Assembly (NCBI GenBank): GCA_001899805.1
Contig: MKWP01000015.1
Location: 558,001-622,000 of the forward strand
Origin: Lysobacterales bacterium 66-474
Lineage (GTDB): Bacteria > Pseudomonadota > Gammaproteobacteria > Xanthomonadales > Rhodanobacteraceae
DNA length: 64,000 nt
Direction of reading: 5' to 3'
Positions within the stretch are counted from its first letter, which is position 1. The number at the start of each line of letters is the position of its first letter. The translations under genes and the position numbers were made by a program. Below the pieces are notes generated by a model, which did not search any database, was not told where the DNA came from, and was given only the letters and a program-made list of their open reading frames with translations. Below, one piece after another: positions 46,160 through 56,208 of this stretch.

Positions 46160-47878
46160 ATGGCCGATTCCGGCATCACCCCACCCACCGCCCAGCCGCC
46201 CGCGCGGCGCTATCCGGACAACGCCGCGCGGCGCACGTCGCTCCTGCAACTGGTGCGCACGCCGGTCGCGCGGCAACTGTTGCTGCTGGTCGGCATCGCT
46301 CTCGCGGTGGCGCTGGGCGTCGCGATCGTGCTGTGGTCGCGCGGCCCCAACATGGGCCTGCTGTACGCCGATCTCGCGCAGAAGGATGCCGCCGACATCG
46401 TGCAGGTGCTGCAGACCAACCAGGTGCAGTACAAACTGGGCAGCAACGGCACCAGCATTTTCGTGCCGGCCGGCGACATCGATTCGCTGCGCCTGCGCCT
46501 CGCCGCGCAAGGCCTGCCGCAGGGCAGCGCCAGCAGCCGCAGCATGGACACGCCGGATTCGGCATTCGGCATGAGCGATGCCGCCGAGGCGGTGCGCAAT
46601 CGCCAGATGCTGGAGCAGGATCTCGAACGCACGATCGGCAGCCTGCAATCGATCCAGAGCGCGCGCGTGCACCTCGCGCTGCCCAAGCCGTCCGCGTTCA
46701 TTCGCGACAATGACCAGCCGAGCGCGTCGGTGCTGGTGACGCTTTACCAGGGCCGCAAGCTTTCGCCGTCGCAGGTCTCGGCGATCGTGCACCTGGTGGC
46801 CGCCAGCATCCCCAACCTCGACCCGTCGCGGGTGTCCGTGGTCGACCAGCAGGGCCAGTTGCTGACCGGCGACGTCGATCCCGAAACCGCGCTGGACAAC
46901 CAGCACATGCAGATGGCCGCCCGCGTGGAGAACTCCTACGCGCAGCGCGTGGAACACATCCTCGCGCCGCTGGTCGGCGCCGACCACGTGCGCGCGCAGG
47001 TGCACGTGGACATGGATTTCAGCGACAGCCGCTCGGCCAGCGAAACCTATGGCAAGGACAAGCAGGCGCTGCGCAGCGAACAGGTCAGCAGCCAGACCTC
47101 GCGCGGCGACGCCGGCAGCGGCGCGGTTCCCGGCGCGCTCAGCAACCAGCCGCCGGTGACCGTGCAGCAGGCCACCGCCGCCAACCCCGGCACCGCGTCC
47201 AGCACCGCCACCGCCGCGACCGGCACGCCGACCGAAACCTCGAACTCGGCGACGCGCAACTACGAGGTCGACCGCACCATCCGCTACACCACCGACCCGG
47301 CCGGCGCCATCAAGCGCGTGTCGGTGGCGGTGATCGTGGACAACCGGCAGGTCACCGGCAAGGACGGCAAGCCGCAAAGCGTGCCGCTGAGCAAGGCCGA
47401 GCTCGCGCAGCTCACCCAGTTGGCCCAGGGCGCGGTCGGTTACGACGCCCAGCGCGGCGACGTGGTCAGCGTGGTCAACGAACCCTTCCACAGCGCGCCC
47501 GCCGGCGACGCGCCGCAGGGCGATCCGTTCTGGCAGCGTCCCGGCGTGATGGACCTGATCAAGCAGGGCCTGGGCGTGCTGGCCGCGCTGCTGCTCGCGT
47601 TCGGGCTGCTGCGGCCGATGCTGCGCGGGTTGTTGCGCGGCGACAGGCAGATCGAGGCGTCGCCGCATCCCCTGCCCGTGCCGCAGGGACACCCGCAGGC
47701 GCGCGTGGACGTCACCGTCGCCGGCCTCGATGACGAGCGCGGCGGCAACGCGCTGCCCGGACGCGGCGCGCCGATGAATTACGAACAGAAAGTCGGCGCG
47801 GCCAAGCGCATGGCTTCGGAAAACCCGCGCCAGGTGGCGCAGATCGTGAAGAACTGGGTGGCCGCCGATGGCGCTTGA
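46160..47878 (+). CDS. fliF: Flagellar MS-ring protein FliF
   Basis: Inner-membrane MS-ring subunit of 572 residues. The first membrane segment is at about 38-60 (QLLLLVGIALAVALGVAIVL), the ring-building motifs fill about 60-440 and the second membrane segment lies at about 470-490. The cytoplasmic tail that binds FliG (MNYEQKVGAAKRMASENPRQ) is complete. The C-terminus overlaps fliG by 11 bp. Confidence 0.95.
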   Translation: MADSGITPPTAQPPARRYPDNAARRTSLLQLVRTPVARQLLLLVGIALAVALGVAIVLWSRGPNMGLLYADLAQKDAADIVQVLQTNQVQYKLGSNGTSIFVPAGDIDSLRLRLAAQGLPQGSASSRSMDTPDSAFGMSDAAEAVRNRQMLEQDLERTIGSLQSIQSARVHLALPKPSAFIRDNDQPSASVLVTLYQGRKLSPSQVSAIVHLVAASIPNLDPSRVSVVDQQGQLLTGDVDPETALDNQHMQMAARVENSYAQRVEHILAPLVGADHVRAQVHVDMDFSDSRSASETYGKDKQALRSEQVSSQTSRGDAGSGAVPGALSNQPPVTVQQATAANPGTASSTATAATGTPTETSNSATRNYEVDRTIRYTTDPAGAIKRVSVAVIVDNRQVTGKDGKPQSVPLSKAELAQLTQLAQGAVGYDAQRGDVVSVVNEPFHSAPAGDAPQGDPFWQRPGVMDLIKQGLGVLAALLLAFGLLRPMLRGLLRGDRQIEASPHPLPVPQGHPQARVDVTVAGLDDERGGNALPGRGAPMNYEQKVGAAKRMASENPRQVAQIVKNWVAADGA

Positions 47879-48872
47879 TCAGCACAACATGAATGGCGCC
47901 CAGTACGCGGCCGTGCTGCTGCTGTCGCTGGGCGAGGAAGACGCCGCGATGGTGTTGAAACACATGGACGCGCGCGACGTGCAGACGGTGGGCACCGCGA
48001 TGGCCGCATTCAAGAACGTCAGCCGCGAACAGGCCGGCCACGTGCTCGACCGCTTCCACCGCGAGCTGGACGAACAGACGCCGCTCGGCGTCGGCACCGA
48101 CGAATACATCCGCAAGGTGCTGATCAATGCGCTCGGCGAAAACAAGGCCGGCAGCCTGATCGACCGCATCCTGCTCGGCCGCAGCAGCAAGGGCCTGGAA
48201 TCGCTGAAGTGGATGGAAAGCCGCGCCATCGCCGAAATGGTCAACCAGGAACACCCGCAGATCATCGCGCTGGTGCTGGCGCACCTCGAACCCGACCAGT
48301 CCGCCGAGGTCCTCGGCTACCTGCCCGAGCGCACCCGCAGCGACGTGGTGATGCGCATCGCCACCCTCGACGGCGTGCAGCCGCACGCGCTGCACGAGCT
48401 GGATGAAATCATGGAACGCCAGTTCTCCGGCAGCAGCAAGCTGAAATCGGCGACGGTGGGCGGGCTGAAGGCCGCCGCCAACATCCTCAACAACATGGAA
48501 GCCGCGCGCGAGAACGAGTTGATCGGCGCGATCCGCAGCGCCGATGCCGCGTTGGGTGACCGCATCGAGGAACTGATGTTCACCTTCGAAGACCTGGTCG
48601 GCGTCGACGACCGCAGCATGCAGACCCTTCTGCGCGAAGTACCGACGCCGCGCCTGGTGATCGCGCTGAAGGGTTGCGAGGCCGCCGTGCGCGAACGGTT
48701 CTTCGCCAACATGTCGCAGCGCGCCGCCGACATGCTCAAGGACGACCTCGAAGTGTCCGGTCCGGTGCGCTTGTCGGAGGTCGACGCCGCGCAGAAGGAA
48801 ATCCTGGCCATCGCCCGCAAGCTCGGCGATGCCGGCACCATCTCGCTGGGCGGCAACGAGGAAATGGTATGA
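47868..48872 (+). CDS. fliG: Flagellar motor switch protein FliG
   Basis: Rotor protein of 334 residues that contacts the stator. The N-terminal domain binds FliF; the EHPQ motif in the middle (MVNQEHPQIIALVLAHL) and the C-terminal torque helix (ERFFANMSQRAADMLKDDLE) are intact. The ATG at 47868 lies inside the end of fliF. Confidence 0.95.
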   Translation: MALDQHNMNGAQYAAVLLLSLGEEDAAMVLKHMDARDVQTVGTAMAAFKNVSREQAGHVLDRFHRELDEQTPLGVGTDEYIRKVLINALGENKAGSLIDRILLGRSSKGLESLKWMESRAIAEMVNQEHPQIIALVLAHLEPDQSAEVLGYLPERTRSDVVMRIATLDGVQPHALHELDEIMERQFSGSSKLKSATVGGLKAAANILNNMEAARENELIGAIRSADAALGDRIEELMFTFEDLVGVDDRSMQTLLREVPTPRLVIALKGCEAAVRERFFANMSQRAADMLKDDLEVSGPVRLSEVDAAQKEILAIARKLGDAGTISLGGNEEMV

Positions 48873-49528
48873 GCGAGGCGCCGCTGCGGGTGGTGTCGCG
48901 CGAACTGTTGCACGACGTGCAACGCTGGAACATGCCGACCGTCGAAGGGCCGGTATCGGCAGGCGTCGCGCAGCGCCCGACCGTGGCCGATCTCGAAGCC
49001 ATCGGCGACGAGGCGCGGCGCGAAGGCTACGAACAGGGCCTGGCCGAAGGCCGCCGCGCCGCGCACGGCGAGTTGCAGCGCAAGCTGCAGCACCTCGCGG
49101 GGCTTTGCGAGGCGTTGGCGCGTCCGCTCGCGGACGTCGACGTCGCCGTCGAAAGGCAGCTCGCCGAACTTGCGATGCTGGTGGCGCGCGGCGTGCTGCA
49201 GGCCGAACTCAAGCTGCAACCGGAACACCTGCTGCGGGTGGTGCGCAAGGCCATCGCCGCCCTGCCCGCCGCCACCGCCCGCATCGACGTCCTGGTGCAT
49301 CCGCAATCCGCCGCGCTGCTGCGCGAGGGCTTGACCGAAGCCGGTGAACAGGGCTGGCACATCGTCGAGGACGCGCAGCTCAAACCGGGCGATTGCCGCA
49401 TCGTGGGCGCCGATTCGCGCATCGATGCCGGCATCGAGACGCGCCTCGCCGCGATGGTGAACGCCGCGCTCGACGAAGACATCGCGATGCGCGCCGCGCC
49501 GGGTCCGGAACCGGGCCAGGCGTCGTGA
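48869..49528 (+). CDS. fliH: Flagellar export stator-like protein FliH
   Basis: Peripheral regulator of the FliI ATPase, 219 residues. [20 protein letters not shown] is the usual GxxxG-rich coiled coil, and the C-terminal half has the conserved [15 protein letters not shown] and [18 protein letters not shown]. Start at 48869 overlapping the fliG stop. The stop overlaps the GTG of fliI, so the genes are tightly coupled. Confidence 0.92.
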   Translation: MSEAPLRVVSRELLHDVQRWNMPTVEGPVSAGVAQRPTVADLEAIGDEARREGYEQGLAEGRRAAHGELQRKLQHLAGLCEALARPLADVDVAVERQLAELAMLVARGVLQAELKLQPEHLLRVVRKAIAALPAATARIDVLVHPQSAALLREGLTEAGEQGWHIVEDAQLKPGDCRIVGADSRIDAGIETRLAAMVNAALDEDIAMRAAPGPEPGQAS

Positions 49529-50913
49529 ACGACGCCCCTCCGCAAGCCTCGACGGCGCGCGCCGCCGGCTGGCAGGCGCGCCTCGCCGCACGCGGCAGGC
49601 AGGTCGACAAGACCCGCCCGATCGTGGTCGAAGGCATGTTGCGCCGCGTGGTCGGGTTGACGCTGGAAGCCGTGGGTTGCGAAGCGCCGGTCGGTTCGCG
49701 CTGCCTCGTGGACAGTGCCGACGGCGGCAGCATCGAAACCGAAGTGGTGGGCTTTTCCGACGGCCGCTTGTATTTGATGCCGACCGGCGTCCTGCATGGC
49801 GTGCTGCCGAATGCGCGGGTGCGCCCGTGTCCGCACGATTCCGGCATCCCCGCCGGCGACGCCCTGCTCGGGCGCGTGATCGACGCCACCGGCGCACCGC
49901 TGGACGGCCGCGGCCCGCTCGGCGCCGACCAGCACACCTCGTTGAAGCGCCCGCCGATCAACCCGATGCAGCGTCGGCCGATCTCGCAACCGCTGGACGT
50001 CGGCGTGCGCGCGATCAACGCGCTGCTGACCGTGGGACGCGGCCAGCGCATGGGCTTGTTCGCGGGTTCCGGCGTCGGCAAGTCGACCTTGCTCGGCATG
50101 ATGACGCGCTTCACCAACGCCGACGTGGTGGTGGTGGGGCTGATCGGCGAACGCGGCCGCGAAGTCAAGGAATTCGTCGACCAGATCCTGGGCGAGGAAG
50201 GTCGCCAGCGCGCGGTGATCGTGGCCGAACCCGCCGACGCGCCGCCGCTCTCTCGCCTGCGCGGCGCACAGGTCGCCACCGCCGTCGCCGAACATTTCCG
50301 GGATCGCGGCCTGCGCGTGCTGCTGCTGATGGATTCGCTGACCCGCTACGCACAGGCGCAGCGCGAAATCGCGCTCGCGATCGGCGAGCCGCCCGCGACC
50401 AAGGGCTATCCGCCGTCGGTATTCGCGCTGCTGCCGGCGCTGGTCGAACGCGCCGGCAACGACGCCGACGGGCGCGGTTCGATCACCGCGTTCTACACGG
50501 TGCTCACCGAAGGCGACGACCATCGCCACGATCCGATCGCCGATGCCGCGCGCGCGATCCTCGACGGCCACATCGTGTTGTCGCGCGACCTCGCCGAGGC
50601 CGGACACTACCCCGCGATCGACATCGAGGCCTCGATCAGCCGCGTGATGCCGGCGGTGACTGCGCCCGCGCAGATGAAACTCGCGCAGCGTTTCCGCCAG
50701 GTCTATTCCGCCTACAGCCGGCAGCGCGATCTCATCACCATCGGCGCCTACCAGAAGGGCAGCGACCCGCGCGTGGACGAGGCCATCGCGCTGTGGCCGG
50801 TGCTCAGTGCGTTCCTGCAGCAGGAAACGGGCGAGGCCGTCGACCTCGACACCGCCCTCCGCACGCTGACCGAGGTGCTGGGTGACGGTACCGGCGACGG
50901 GAGCGCCGCATGA
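49525..50913 (+). CDS. fliI: Flagellar export ATPase FliI
   Basis: F1-beta-like ATPase of 462 residues that energises substrate entry into the export gate. Walker [18 protein letters not shown], Walker [20 protein letters not shown] and the export-ATPase segment [16 protein letters not shown] are all present. The GTG start at 49525 overlaps the fliH stop. The C-terminus overlaps fliJ by 4 nt. Confidence 0.95.
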   Translation: MNDAPPQASTARAAGWQARLAARGRQVDKTRPIVVEGMLRRVVGLTLEAVGCEAPVGSRCLVDSADGGSIETEVVGFSDGRLYLMPTGVLHGVLPNARVRPCPHDSGIPAGDALLGRVIDATGAPLDGRGPLGADQHTSLKRPPINPMQRRPISQPLDVGVRAINALLTVGRGQRMGLFAGSGVGKSTLLGMMTRFTNADVVVVGLIGERGREVKEFVDQILGEEGRQRAVIVAEPADAPPLSRLRGAQVATAVAEHFRDRGLRVLLLMDSLTRYAQAQREIALAIGEPPATKGYPPSVFALLPALVERAGNDADGRGSITAFYTVLTEGDDHRHDPIADAARAILDGHIVLSRDLAEAGHYPAIDIEASISRVMPAVTAPAQMKLAQRFRQVYSAYSRQRDLITIGAYQKGSDPRVDEAIALWPVLSAFLQQETGEAVDLDTALRTLTEVLGDGTGDGSAA

Positions 50914-51362
50914 CCCCGCCGCGTTCGCAACGCCTGCAACGCGTCGCCGACATCGCCGGCAAGCGCACCGACGAGGCCGCCAACGCGCTGGCCGAACGGA
51001 TGCACAGGCTGGACGCGGCCCAACGCCAGCTCGAGGAACTGCGGCAATTTCGCCGCGACTACACGTTGCAACCCGGTTCTTCGGCGGGCCCGGGGCTGTC
51101 CGTCGCCGAACTGCTGAACCGCCAGCAGTTCATCGCACGCATCGACCAGGCCATCATCCAGCAGCAACACGACATCGAGCAGCACACCCGCAACCTTGCC
51201 AAGGCGCGCACGAACTGGATCGAATCGCGCAGCCGCAGCGCAGCGCTGGATACCGTCACCCGGCGCTACCGCGACCAGGAGCGCGCCAGCGAGGAACGCA
51301 GCGAACAGGCCGCGCTCGACGAGCGCATGCAGCAGCGGAAGGATCCATGGCCGTCGCCCTAA
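50910..51362 (+). CDS. fliJ: Flagellar export chaperone FliJ
   Basis: Coiled-coil stalk protein of the export ATPase, 150 residues, almost entirely helical ([20 protein letters not shown], then [20 protein letters not shown]). The family is poorly conserved, so the call rests on helical character, length and its place between fliI and fliK. Start overlaps the fliI stop. Confidence 0.88.
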   Translation: MTPPRSQRLQRVADIAGKRTDEAANALAERMHRLDAAQRQLEELRQFRRDYTLQPGSSAGPGLSVAELLNRQQFIARIDQAIIQQQHDIEQHTRNLAKARTNWIESRSRSAALDTVTRRYRDQERASEERSEQAALDERMQQRKDPWPSP

Positions 51363-51413
51363 CCGCGCATCGCGGTGACCGGCGCAGGCGATCGCAAGCG
51401 TGTCCGCAAACGC

Positions 51414-51429
51414 TGGCATGCAACCTGCA
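51414..51429 (+). promoter_or_regulatory. Possible sigma-54 promoter of fliK
   Basis: TGGCATGCAACCTGCA keeps GG and GC at correct spacing with one -24 and one -12 mismatch, about 46 bp before fliK. Confidence 0.45.
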
Positions 51430-51474
51430 GCTTGCATCCCGACCCTTCACCCCGACACCCGACCCGACCCCGCC

Positions 51475-52578
51475 ATGAGCAGCCTCGCCATCCCCGCGCC
51501 AGCACCGGCCACGGCCCCCGTCAACGCCGGCGCCGGCGCTGCGCCCGCATCCGGCGACGGCAAGTTCGGCGACGCCCTTCGGCAAACGCGAGCCGGGCCT
51601 GAAACGCAAGCCCCAGGCCGCGTTGCGGGCGACAGCCTGGCGCCACGGCACCACGACTGGAAGTCCGGTGCCGGCGACAAAAACGCCGCGAAGGACGATC
51701 CGCAATCCGGCAAGCCCACCGAAGCGAAGACCGACGATCGTCCCGCCGACGCTTCCAATGTATTGCCGATCATGGCTGCGGTGGTGCCGCTTGCACCGGC
51801 CGCCATGCGGCAAGCGCCTGCCGCCGCCGGCAAGCCTTTGCCGGCTGCCGCCACGGCGGTGGTCGCGCCGCAAGGCGCTGCTCCAACATCGCACGCGCCG
51901 AACACGATCACCATTCCCGTCGGCACGCAAACCACCGCGCCTTCCACAGCCACGCCTGATCCAGGCTTGACCGCCATCGCGCCATCCGGATCGCGCGATG
52001 CCGAGCCGCAAGCCGACGCCGACCACGGCCGCGACGCGATCGCGCCGCGATCGGCAGCCGACGATTTCGGCGCCCAACTCGGCCAGCTGGTCGCCGCGCA
52101 CGGCATCCCGTCCGCCAACGCGGCACCCGCGCCGATGCCGTTGCAAATCGCGATGCAGGCGACGCCCGACCAGCCACCGCAGTTCATGCAGGAAACCGCA
52201 CAGAGCGTCGCGTGGCTGGCCGGACAAGGCATCCAGAAAGCCGAGATCCAGCTCAACCCACGCACGCTCGGACCCATCCACGTCGAGGTCAGCACCCACA
52301 ACGACCGCGTGGATGTCAGTTTCGCCGTGGCGCACCCACAAACCGTGCACGCCCTGCAGCAGACCTTGCCGCACCTCAACGACATGCTGGCGCAGCAGGG
52401 GCTGAACCTCGGCCACGCCTCGGTCGGCCAGCAATCGTCCGGCCAACAACACGCCGCATTCGCGCAACACGTCGGCGACAGTGCAAGCGGCGATGCCCAC
52501 GGCGCCGAAGCCGAGACACCACAGAACTGGCGACCGCTGCGCATTGCCACGCCGGGCCGCGTCGACGATTTCGCGTAG
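51475..52578 (+). CDS. fliK: Flagellar hook-length control protein FliK
   Basis: Exported molecular ruler that switches FlhB specificity, 367 residues. The N-terminal two-thirds are disordered and Pro/Ala-rich. The C-terminal Flg_hook domain (about 235-330, with KAEIQLNPRTLGPIHVEVST) is typical. The ATG at 51475 gives a normal start, although no ribosome site is clear. It has a paralogue at 17624. A 321-bp gap to fliL follows. Confidence 0.92.
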   Translation: MSSLAIPAPAPATAPVNAGAGAAPASGDGKFGDALRQTRAGPETQAPGRVAGDSLAPRHHDWKSGAGDKNAAKDDPQSGKPTEAKTDDRPADASNVLPIMAAVVPLAPAAMRQAPAAAGKPLPAAATAVVAPQGAAPTSHAPNTITIPVGTQTTAPSTATPDPGLTAIAPSGSRDAEPQADADHGRDAIAPRSAADDFGAQLGQLVAAHGIPSANAAPAPMPLQIAMQATPDQPPQFMQETAQSVAWLAGQGIQKAEIQLNPRTLGPIHVEVSTHNDRVDVSFAVAHPQTVHALQQTLPHLNDMLAQQGLNLGHASVGQQSSGQQHAAFAQHVGDSASGDAHGAEAETPQNWRPLRIATPGRVDDFA

Positions 52579-52899
52579 AACCGGGGCCGGATCAGGGTCC
52601 GCAAGGACAACGCAGAAACAAGCTGGAAAGCGCGACCACGCGATCACGCGGAATGCTCGCGGCCACGATGACTCCTGCGGCGAAAACTCCCTGCAGGAAC
52701 CTGCGTGCAAACGCCCGGACCACAGCGGCGCCAAGCATCCGGCGCCTCCCCGATGGCGTTGCCACGAGCGCGTCAAGAATCCGCCACGACCATTCGAAGT
52801 CCGAAAAAACATCATGTGGAATAGCCGCTTGCGCGCGTTTCCAGCATGGCACGGCGTTTGCTTTGGAGCCTTCGCACCTTCCCCACCTGCGAGACCTCC
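52579..52899. other. Intergenic region between fliK and fliL
   Basis: About 321 bp. The right end carries a perfect sigma-54 promoter (52847-52862) and the fliL leader. The rest shows no gene, no clear terminator and no repeat that I can recognise. Confidence 0.6.
52847..52862 (+). promoter_or_regulatory. Sigma-54 promoter of the fliL operon
   Basis: TGGCACGGCGTTTGCT, a perfect -24/-12 element about 38 bp before fliL. It probably drives fliLMNOPQR and flhB. Confidence 0.88.
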
Positions 52900-53379
52900 A
52901 TGTCGACCGAAGCACCCGCCACCGAAGCCGCCGCTCCGGCCAGGAAGAAGAAACCCTTGCTGCTGATCGTGGCCGCGGTCGTGGTCGTGGCGCTGGCGGG
53001 CGCCGGCGGTTTCATGTTCATGCACCACGGCGGCAAGGGCGCCAAATCCGAACCGGCCAGGGTGGCGCTGTACTTCGCGCTCGATCCTTCCATCGTGGTC
53101 AACTTCCAGGACGACCGCGCGATCCGCTTTCTGCAGGTCGGCATCAGCCTGATGGCGTACGACCCCAAGGCGATCGAAGCGGCGAAGGCCGCCGAGCCGC
53201 GCATCCGCAATGCGCTGCTGCTGCTGTTCAGCGGCCAGAAGTACGACACGCTGGTCAGCGAGCAGGGCAAGCTCGAATTGCAGAAGCAGGCGCTGCAGCA
53301 GGTGCAGGACGTGCTGCACCAGTCGCCGGGCCAGCCCGGCATCGACGCGCTGTACTTCACCAGCTTCGTGATCCAGTGA
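52900..53379 (+). CDS. fliL: Flagellar basal-body-associated protein FliL
   Basis: Inner-membrane protein of 159 residues next to the motor. A charged N-terminus and one membrane segment at about 20-40 (PLLLIVAAVVVVALAGAGGF) precede a periplasmic FliL domain (about 55-159, ending GIDALYFTSFVIQ). The ATG at 52900 is preferred; a frame from 52846 would run over the promoter. Confidence 0.93.
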   Translation: MSTEAPATEAAAPARKKKPLLLIVAAVVVVALAGAGGFMFMHHGGKGAKSEPARVALYFALDPSIVVNFQDDRAIRFLQVGISLMAYDPKAIEAAKAAEPRIRNALLLLFSGQKYDTLVSEQGKLELQKQALQQVQDVLHQSPGQPGIDALYFTSFVIQ

Positions 53380-53392
53380 CGGGGCGACGGAC

Positions 53393-54427
53393 ATGGGCGA
53401 CATCCTGAGCCAGGAAGAAATCGACGCGCTGCTGGACGGCGTGGACAGCGGCAACGTCGAAACCGCGACCGACAAGACACCGCCGGGCACCGCATCGTCG
53501 TACGACTTCGCGCAGCAGGACCGCATCGTGCGTGGCCGCCTGCCGACGCTGGAGATGATCAACGACCGCTTCGCGCGCTACTTCCGCACCGGCCTGTTCA
53601 ACGTGCTGCGCAAGACCTGCGAGGTCGCGGTGGAAGGCGTCAGCATGCTGAAGTTTTCCGAATACGTGCACTCGCTGGCGGTGCCGAGCAACCTCAACCT
53701 GACCCGCGTGCATCCATTGCGCGGCACGGCGCTGACGGTGTTCGAACCCAGCCTGGTGTTCACGGTGATCGACAACTTCTTCGGCGGCGACGGACGCTTC
53801 CACGCGCGCATCGAAGGCCGCGACTTCAGCCCCACCGAAAACCGCGTGATCCAGATCGTGCTGGCCGAGATGTTCCGCGCCATGACGGAAGCCTGGTCGC
53901 CGGTGCTGAAGCTGGATTTCGAATTCCTCAACTCCGAGATCAACCCGCAATTCGCCAACATCGTCAGCCCCACCGAGACGGTGGTGGTGTCGCGCTTCCG
54001 CATCGATCTCGACGGCGGCGGCGGCCAGATCCACCTGACCATGCCCTACGCGATGCTCGAGCCGATCCGCGAGCTGCTGGACGCCGGCGTGCAAAGCGAT
54101 CGTGTCGAACGCGACGAACGCTGGATGCTGAGCCTGCACGAGGAAATCCTCGACGCCGAGGTCGAGGTCACCGCGTTGCTGGGCGAAGCAAGCCTGCCGA
54201 TCCGCGATTTCATGGCGCTGCGACCCGGCGACGTGATCACCCTGCCCCACCCCGACCGCGTGCGCGTGTACGCCGAGGACGTGCCGCTGTTCCGCGGCCG
54301 CTTCGGCGTGCACGGCGGCAACAAGGCGGTCGGCTTCGAACAACTGCTGCGCCGCCCCGAATTGCTGGCCGGCGCCTCCGACAACCACCCGCACCCACCC
54401 ACCAAGCAAGAGGCCAAACAACCATGA
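53393..54427 (+). CDS. fliM: Flagellar motor switch protein FliM
   Basis: C-ring protein of 344 residues that binds phospho-CheY. The N-terminal CheY-binding motif LSQEEIDALLDGVDSG is at residues 5-20; the middle CheC-like domain and the C-terminal FliN-like SpoA domain (IRDFMALRPGDVITLPHPDR) follow. The stop overlaps fliN. Confidence 0.95.
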   Translation: MGDILSQEEIDALLDGVDSGNVETATDKTPPGTASSYDFAQQDRIVRGRLPTLEMINDRFARYFRTGLFNVLRKTCEVAVEGVSMLKFSEYVHSLAVPSNLNLTRVHPLRGTALTVFEPSLVFTVIDNFFGGDGRFHARIEGRDFSPTENRVIQIVLAEMFRAMTEAWSPVLKLDFEFLNSEINPQFANIVSPTETVVVSRFRIDLDGGGGQIHLTMPYAMLEPIRELLDAGVQSDRVERDERWMLSLHEEILDAEVEVTALLGEASLPIRDFMALRPGDVITLPHPDRVRVYAEDVPLFRGRFGVHGGNKAVGFEQLLRRPELLAGASDNHPHPPTKQEAKQP

Positions 54428-54765
54428 ATGCCAGCGCGAATGGCGCTTCAGCCGCGGAAAAAATGCAACTCGACACGCTGCAGGCCGATGCCGGCGGCGG
54501 CTCGGAAGTGAACATGGACGTGATCCTGGACGTGCCGGTGACCATGGCCATGGAAGTCGGCCGCACCCGCATCAGCATCCGCAACCTGCTGCAGCTCAAC
54601 CAGGGCTCGGTGGTGGAACTTGACCGCGCCGCTGGCGAACCGCTCGACGTGTTCGTCAACGGCACCCTGGTCGCGCACGGCGAAGTGGTGGTGATCAACG
54701 AGAAATTCGGCATCCGCCTGACCGACGTGATCAGCCCGGCCGAACGCGTGCGCAAACTGAAATGA
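54424..54765 (+). CDS. fliN: Flagellar motor switch protein FliN
   Basis: C-ring protein of 113 residues with one SpoA domain (about 35-110, with [20 protein letters not shown] and [20 protein letters not shown]). The N-terminal extension of about 30 residues is usual in gammaproteobacteria. Overlaps fliM and fliO by 4 nt each. Confidence 0.95.
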   Translation: MNASANGASAAEKMQLDTLQADAGGGSEVNMDVILDVPVTMAMEVGRTRISIRNLLQLNQGSVVELDRAAGEPLDVFVNGTLVAHGEVVVINEKFGIRLTDVISPAERVRKLK

Positions 54766-55166
54766 TCGCATCGTTGCAAGCAGCGGCCGCCAGCGCGGCC
54801 CCGTCCGCCGCGCCCGCGGTGGCGAATGCGGGTGGTGCCGGCGAGCTGCTGCGCGTGGTGCTGAGCCTGGCCGCGGTGGTGGTGATGATCCTCGCCGTGG
54901 GCTGGCTGACCCGACGCATGCAAGCGCGCGTGCGCCCCGGCGGCCAACGCGTGCGCTGCGTGGAAACGCTGGCGGTGGGCATGAAGGAACGCGTGTTGTT
55001 GCTGGAAGTCGGCGACCGCCAACTGGTTGTCGGCGCTTCGCCTTCGGGGCTGCGCACCCTGCTGGTGCTGGACGAGCCGCTGCCGGCGCCGAAGTCGCCC
55101 ACGGACGCGCCGATCAGTCCACTCAATTTCCGCGACGCGCTGGCGCGCTGGAGAAAACCGCAATGA
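54762..55166 (+). CDS. fliO: Flagellar export gate assembly protein FliO
   Basis: Small membrane protein of 134 residues that helps assemble FliP. A single membrane segment at about 22-43 ([20 protein letters not shown]) is followed by the FliO cytoplasmic domain ([20 protein letters not shown], then [12 protein letters not shown]). Overlaps both neighbours. Confidence 0.9.
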   Translation: MIASLQAAAASAAPSAAPAVANAGGAGELLRVVLSLAAVVVMILAVGWLTRRMQARVRPGGQRVRCVETLAVGMKERVLLLEVGDRQLVVGASPSGLRTLLVLDEPLPAPKSPTDAPISPLNFRDALARWRKPQ

Positions 55167-55942
55167 ACCGCGCGGTTCTTCCTTTGTTGGCGCTGCTGGC
55201 GATGCTGGCGCTGCCCGCGTTCGCACACGCCGCTGCGCCGCTGGCGCAACCCGCGCTGCCCGCGCAGGGCCTGCCGGCGTTGACCGTGCACGCATCCGGC
55301 GACGGCGGCCAGACCTGGAGCCTGTCGATGCAGCTGCTGGCGCTGATGACCGCGCTGACGTTGCTGCCGGCGATCCTGCTGATGATGACCTCGTTCACCC
55401 GCATCATCGTGGTGCTGGGATTCCTGCGCCAGGCACTGGGCACGCAATCGTCGCCGCCGAACCAGGTGCTGGTCGGACTCGCGCTGTTCCTGACCCTGTT
55501 CGTGATGTCGCCGGTGTTGAACCGCGCCTACAGCGACGGCCTCAAGCCCTACATGGACGGCCAGCTCAACGGCGAACAGGCGCTGCCTAAAGTCACCGCA
55601 CCGTTCAAGAAATTCATGCTCGACCAGACCCGCGACGCCGACCTCCAGCTCTTCAGCAAGCTGGCCGGCGAGAAGCCGTACGCGTCCCGCGACGACGTGC
55701 CGTTCCGCATCGCGGTGCCGGCATTCGTCACCAGCGAATTGAAGACCGCGTTCCAGATGGGCTTCCTGTTGTTCGTGCCGTTCCTGATCATCGACCTGGT
55801 GGTGGCCAGCGTGTTGATGTCGATGGGCATGATGATGGTCTCGCCGATGATCATCTCGCTGCCGTTCAAGATCATGCTGTTCGTGCTGGTGGATGGCTGG
55901 ACGCTGCTGCTCGGGACATTGGCCGGGAGCTTCGTCACATGA
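55163..55942 (+). CDS. fliP: Flagellar export gate protein FliP
   Basis: Core of the export pore, 259 residues. A cleavable signal peptide (about 1-25, ending AFAHA) is followed by four membrane segments. Family signatures are [34 protein letters not shown] and [19 protein letters not shown]. Overlaps fliQ by 4 nt. Confidence 0.96.
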   Translation: MNRAVLPLLALLAMLALPAFAHAAAPLAQPALPAQGLPALTVHASGDGGQTWSLSMQLLALMTALTLLPAILLMMTSFTRIIVVLGFLRQALGTQSSPPNQVLVGLALFLTLFVMSPVLNRAYSDGLKPYMDGQLNGEQALPKVTAPFKKFMLDQTRDADLQLFSKLAGEKPYASRDDVPFRIAVPAFVTSELKTAFQMGFLLFVPFLIIDLVVASVLMSMGMMMVSPMIISLPFKIMLFVLVDGWTLLLGTLAGSFVT

Positions 55943-56208
55943 CGCCGGAATCGGTCATCCATTTCGGCCAGCAGGCCCTGTACGTGGCGATGTTGGTGGG
56001 GGCACCGCTGCTGCTCACCGCACTGGTGGTCGGCCTCGTGGTCGGCATGTTCCAGGCCGCGACGCAGATCAACGAAATGACCTTGTCGTTCATCCCCAAG
56101 CTGCTGGCGATGGCGCTGGTGCTGGTGGTCGCGGGGCCGTGGATGCTGCGCACGCTGGTCGATTTCACCCGCCATCTCATCATGAACCTGCCGGACATGG
56201 TGCGGTGA
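55939..56208 (+). CDS. fliQ: Flagellar export gate protein FliQ
   Basis: Export-gate protein of 89 residues with two membrane helices ([20 protein letters not shown] and [20 protein letters not shown]) joined by the conserved [17 protein letters not shown]. Length is normal. Overlaps fliP and fliR. Confidence 0.95.
   Translation: MTPESVIHFGQQALYVAMLVGAPLLLTALVVGLVVGMFQAATQINEMTLSFIPKLLAMALVLVVAGPWMLRTLVDFTRHLIMNLPDMVR

Noticed and set aside
52481-52966. A 161-codon frame spanning the fliK-fliL gap
   Set aside because: It overlaps the end of fliK, the sigma-54 promoter and the fliL start in another frame and has no recognisable content.
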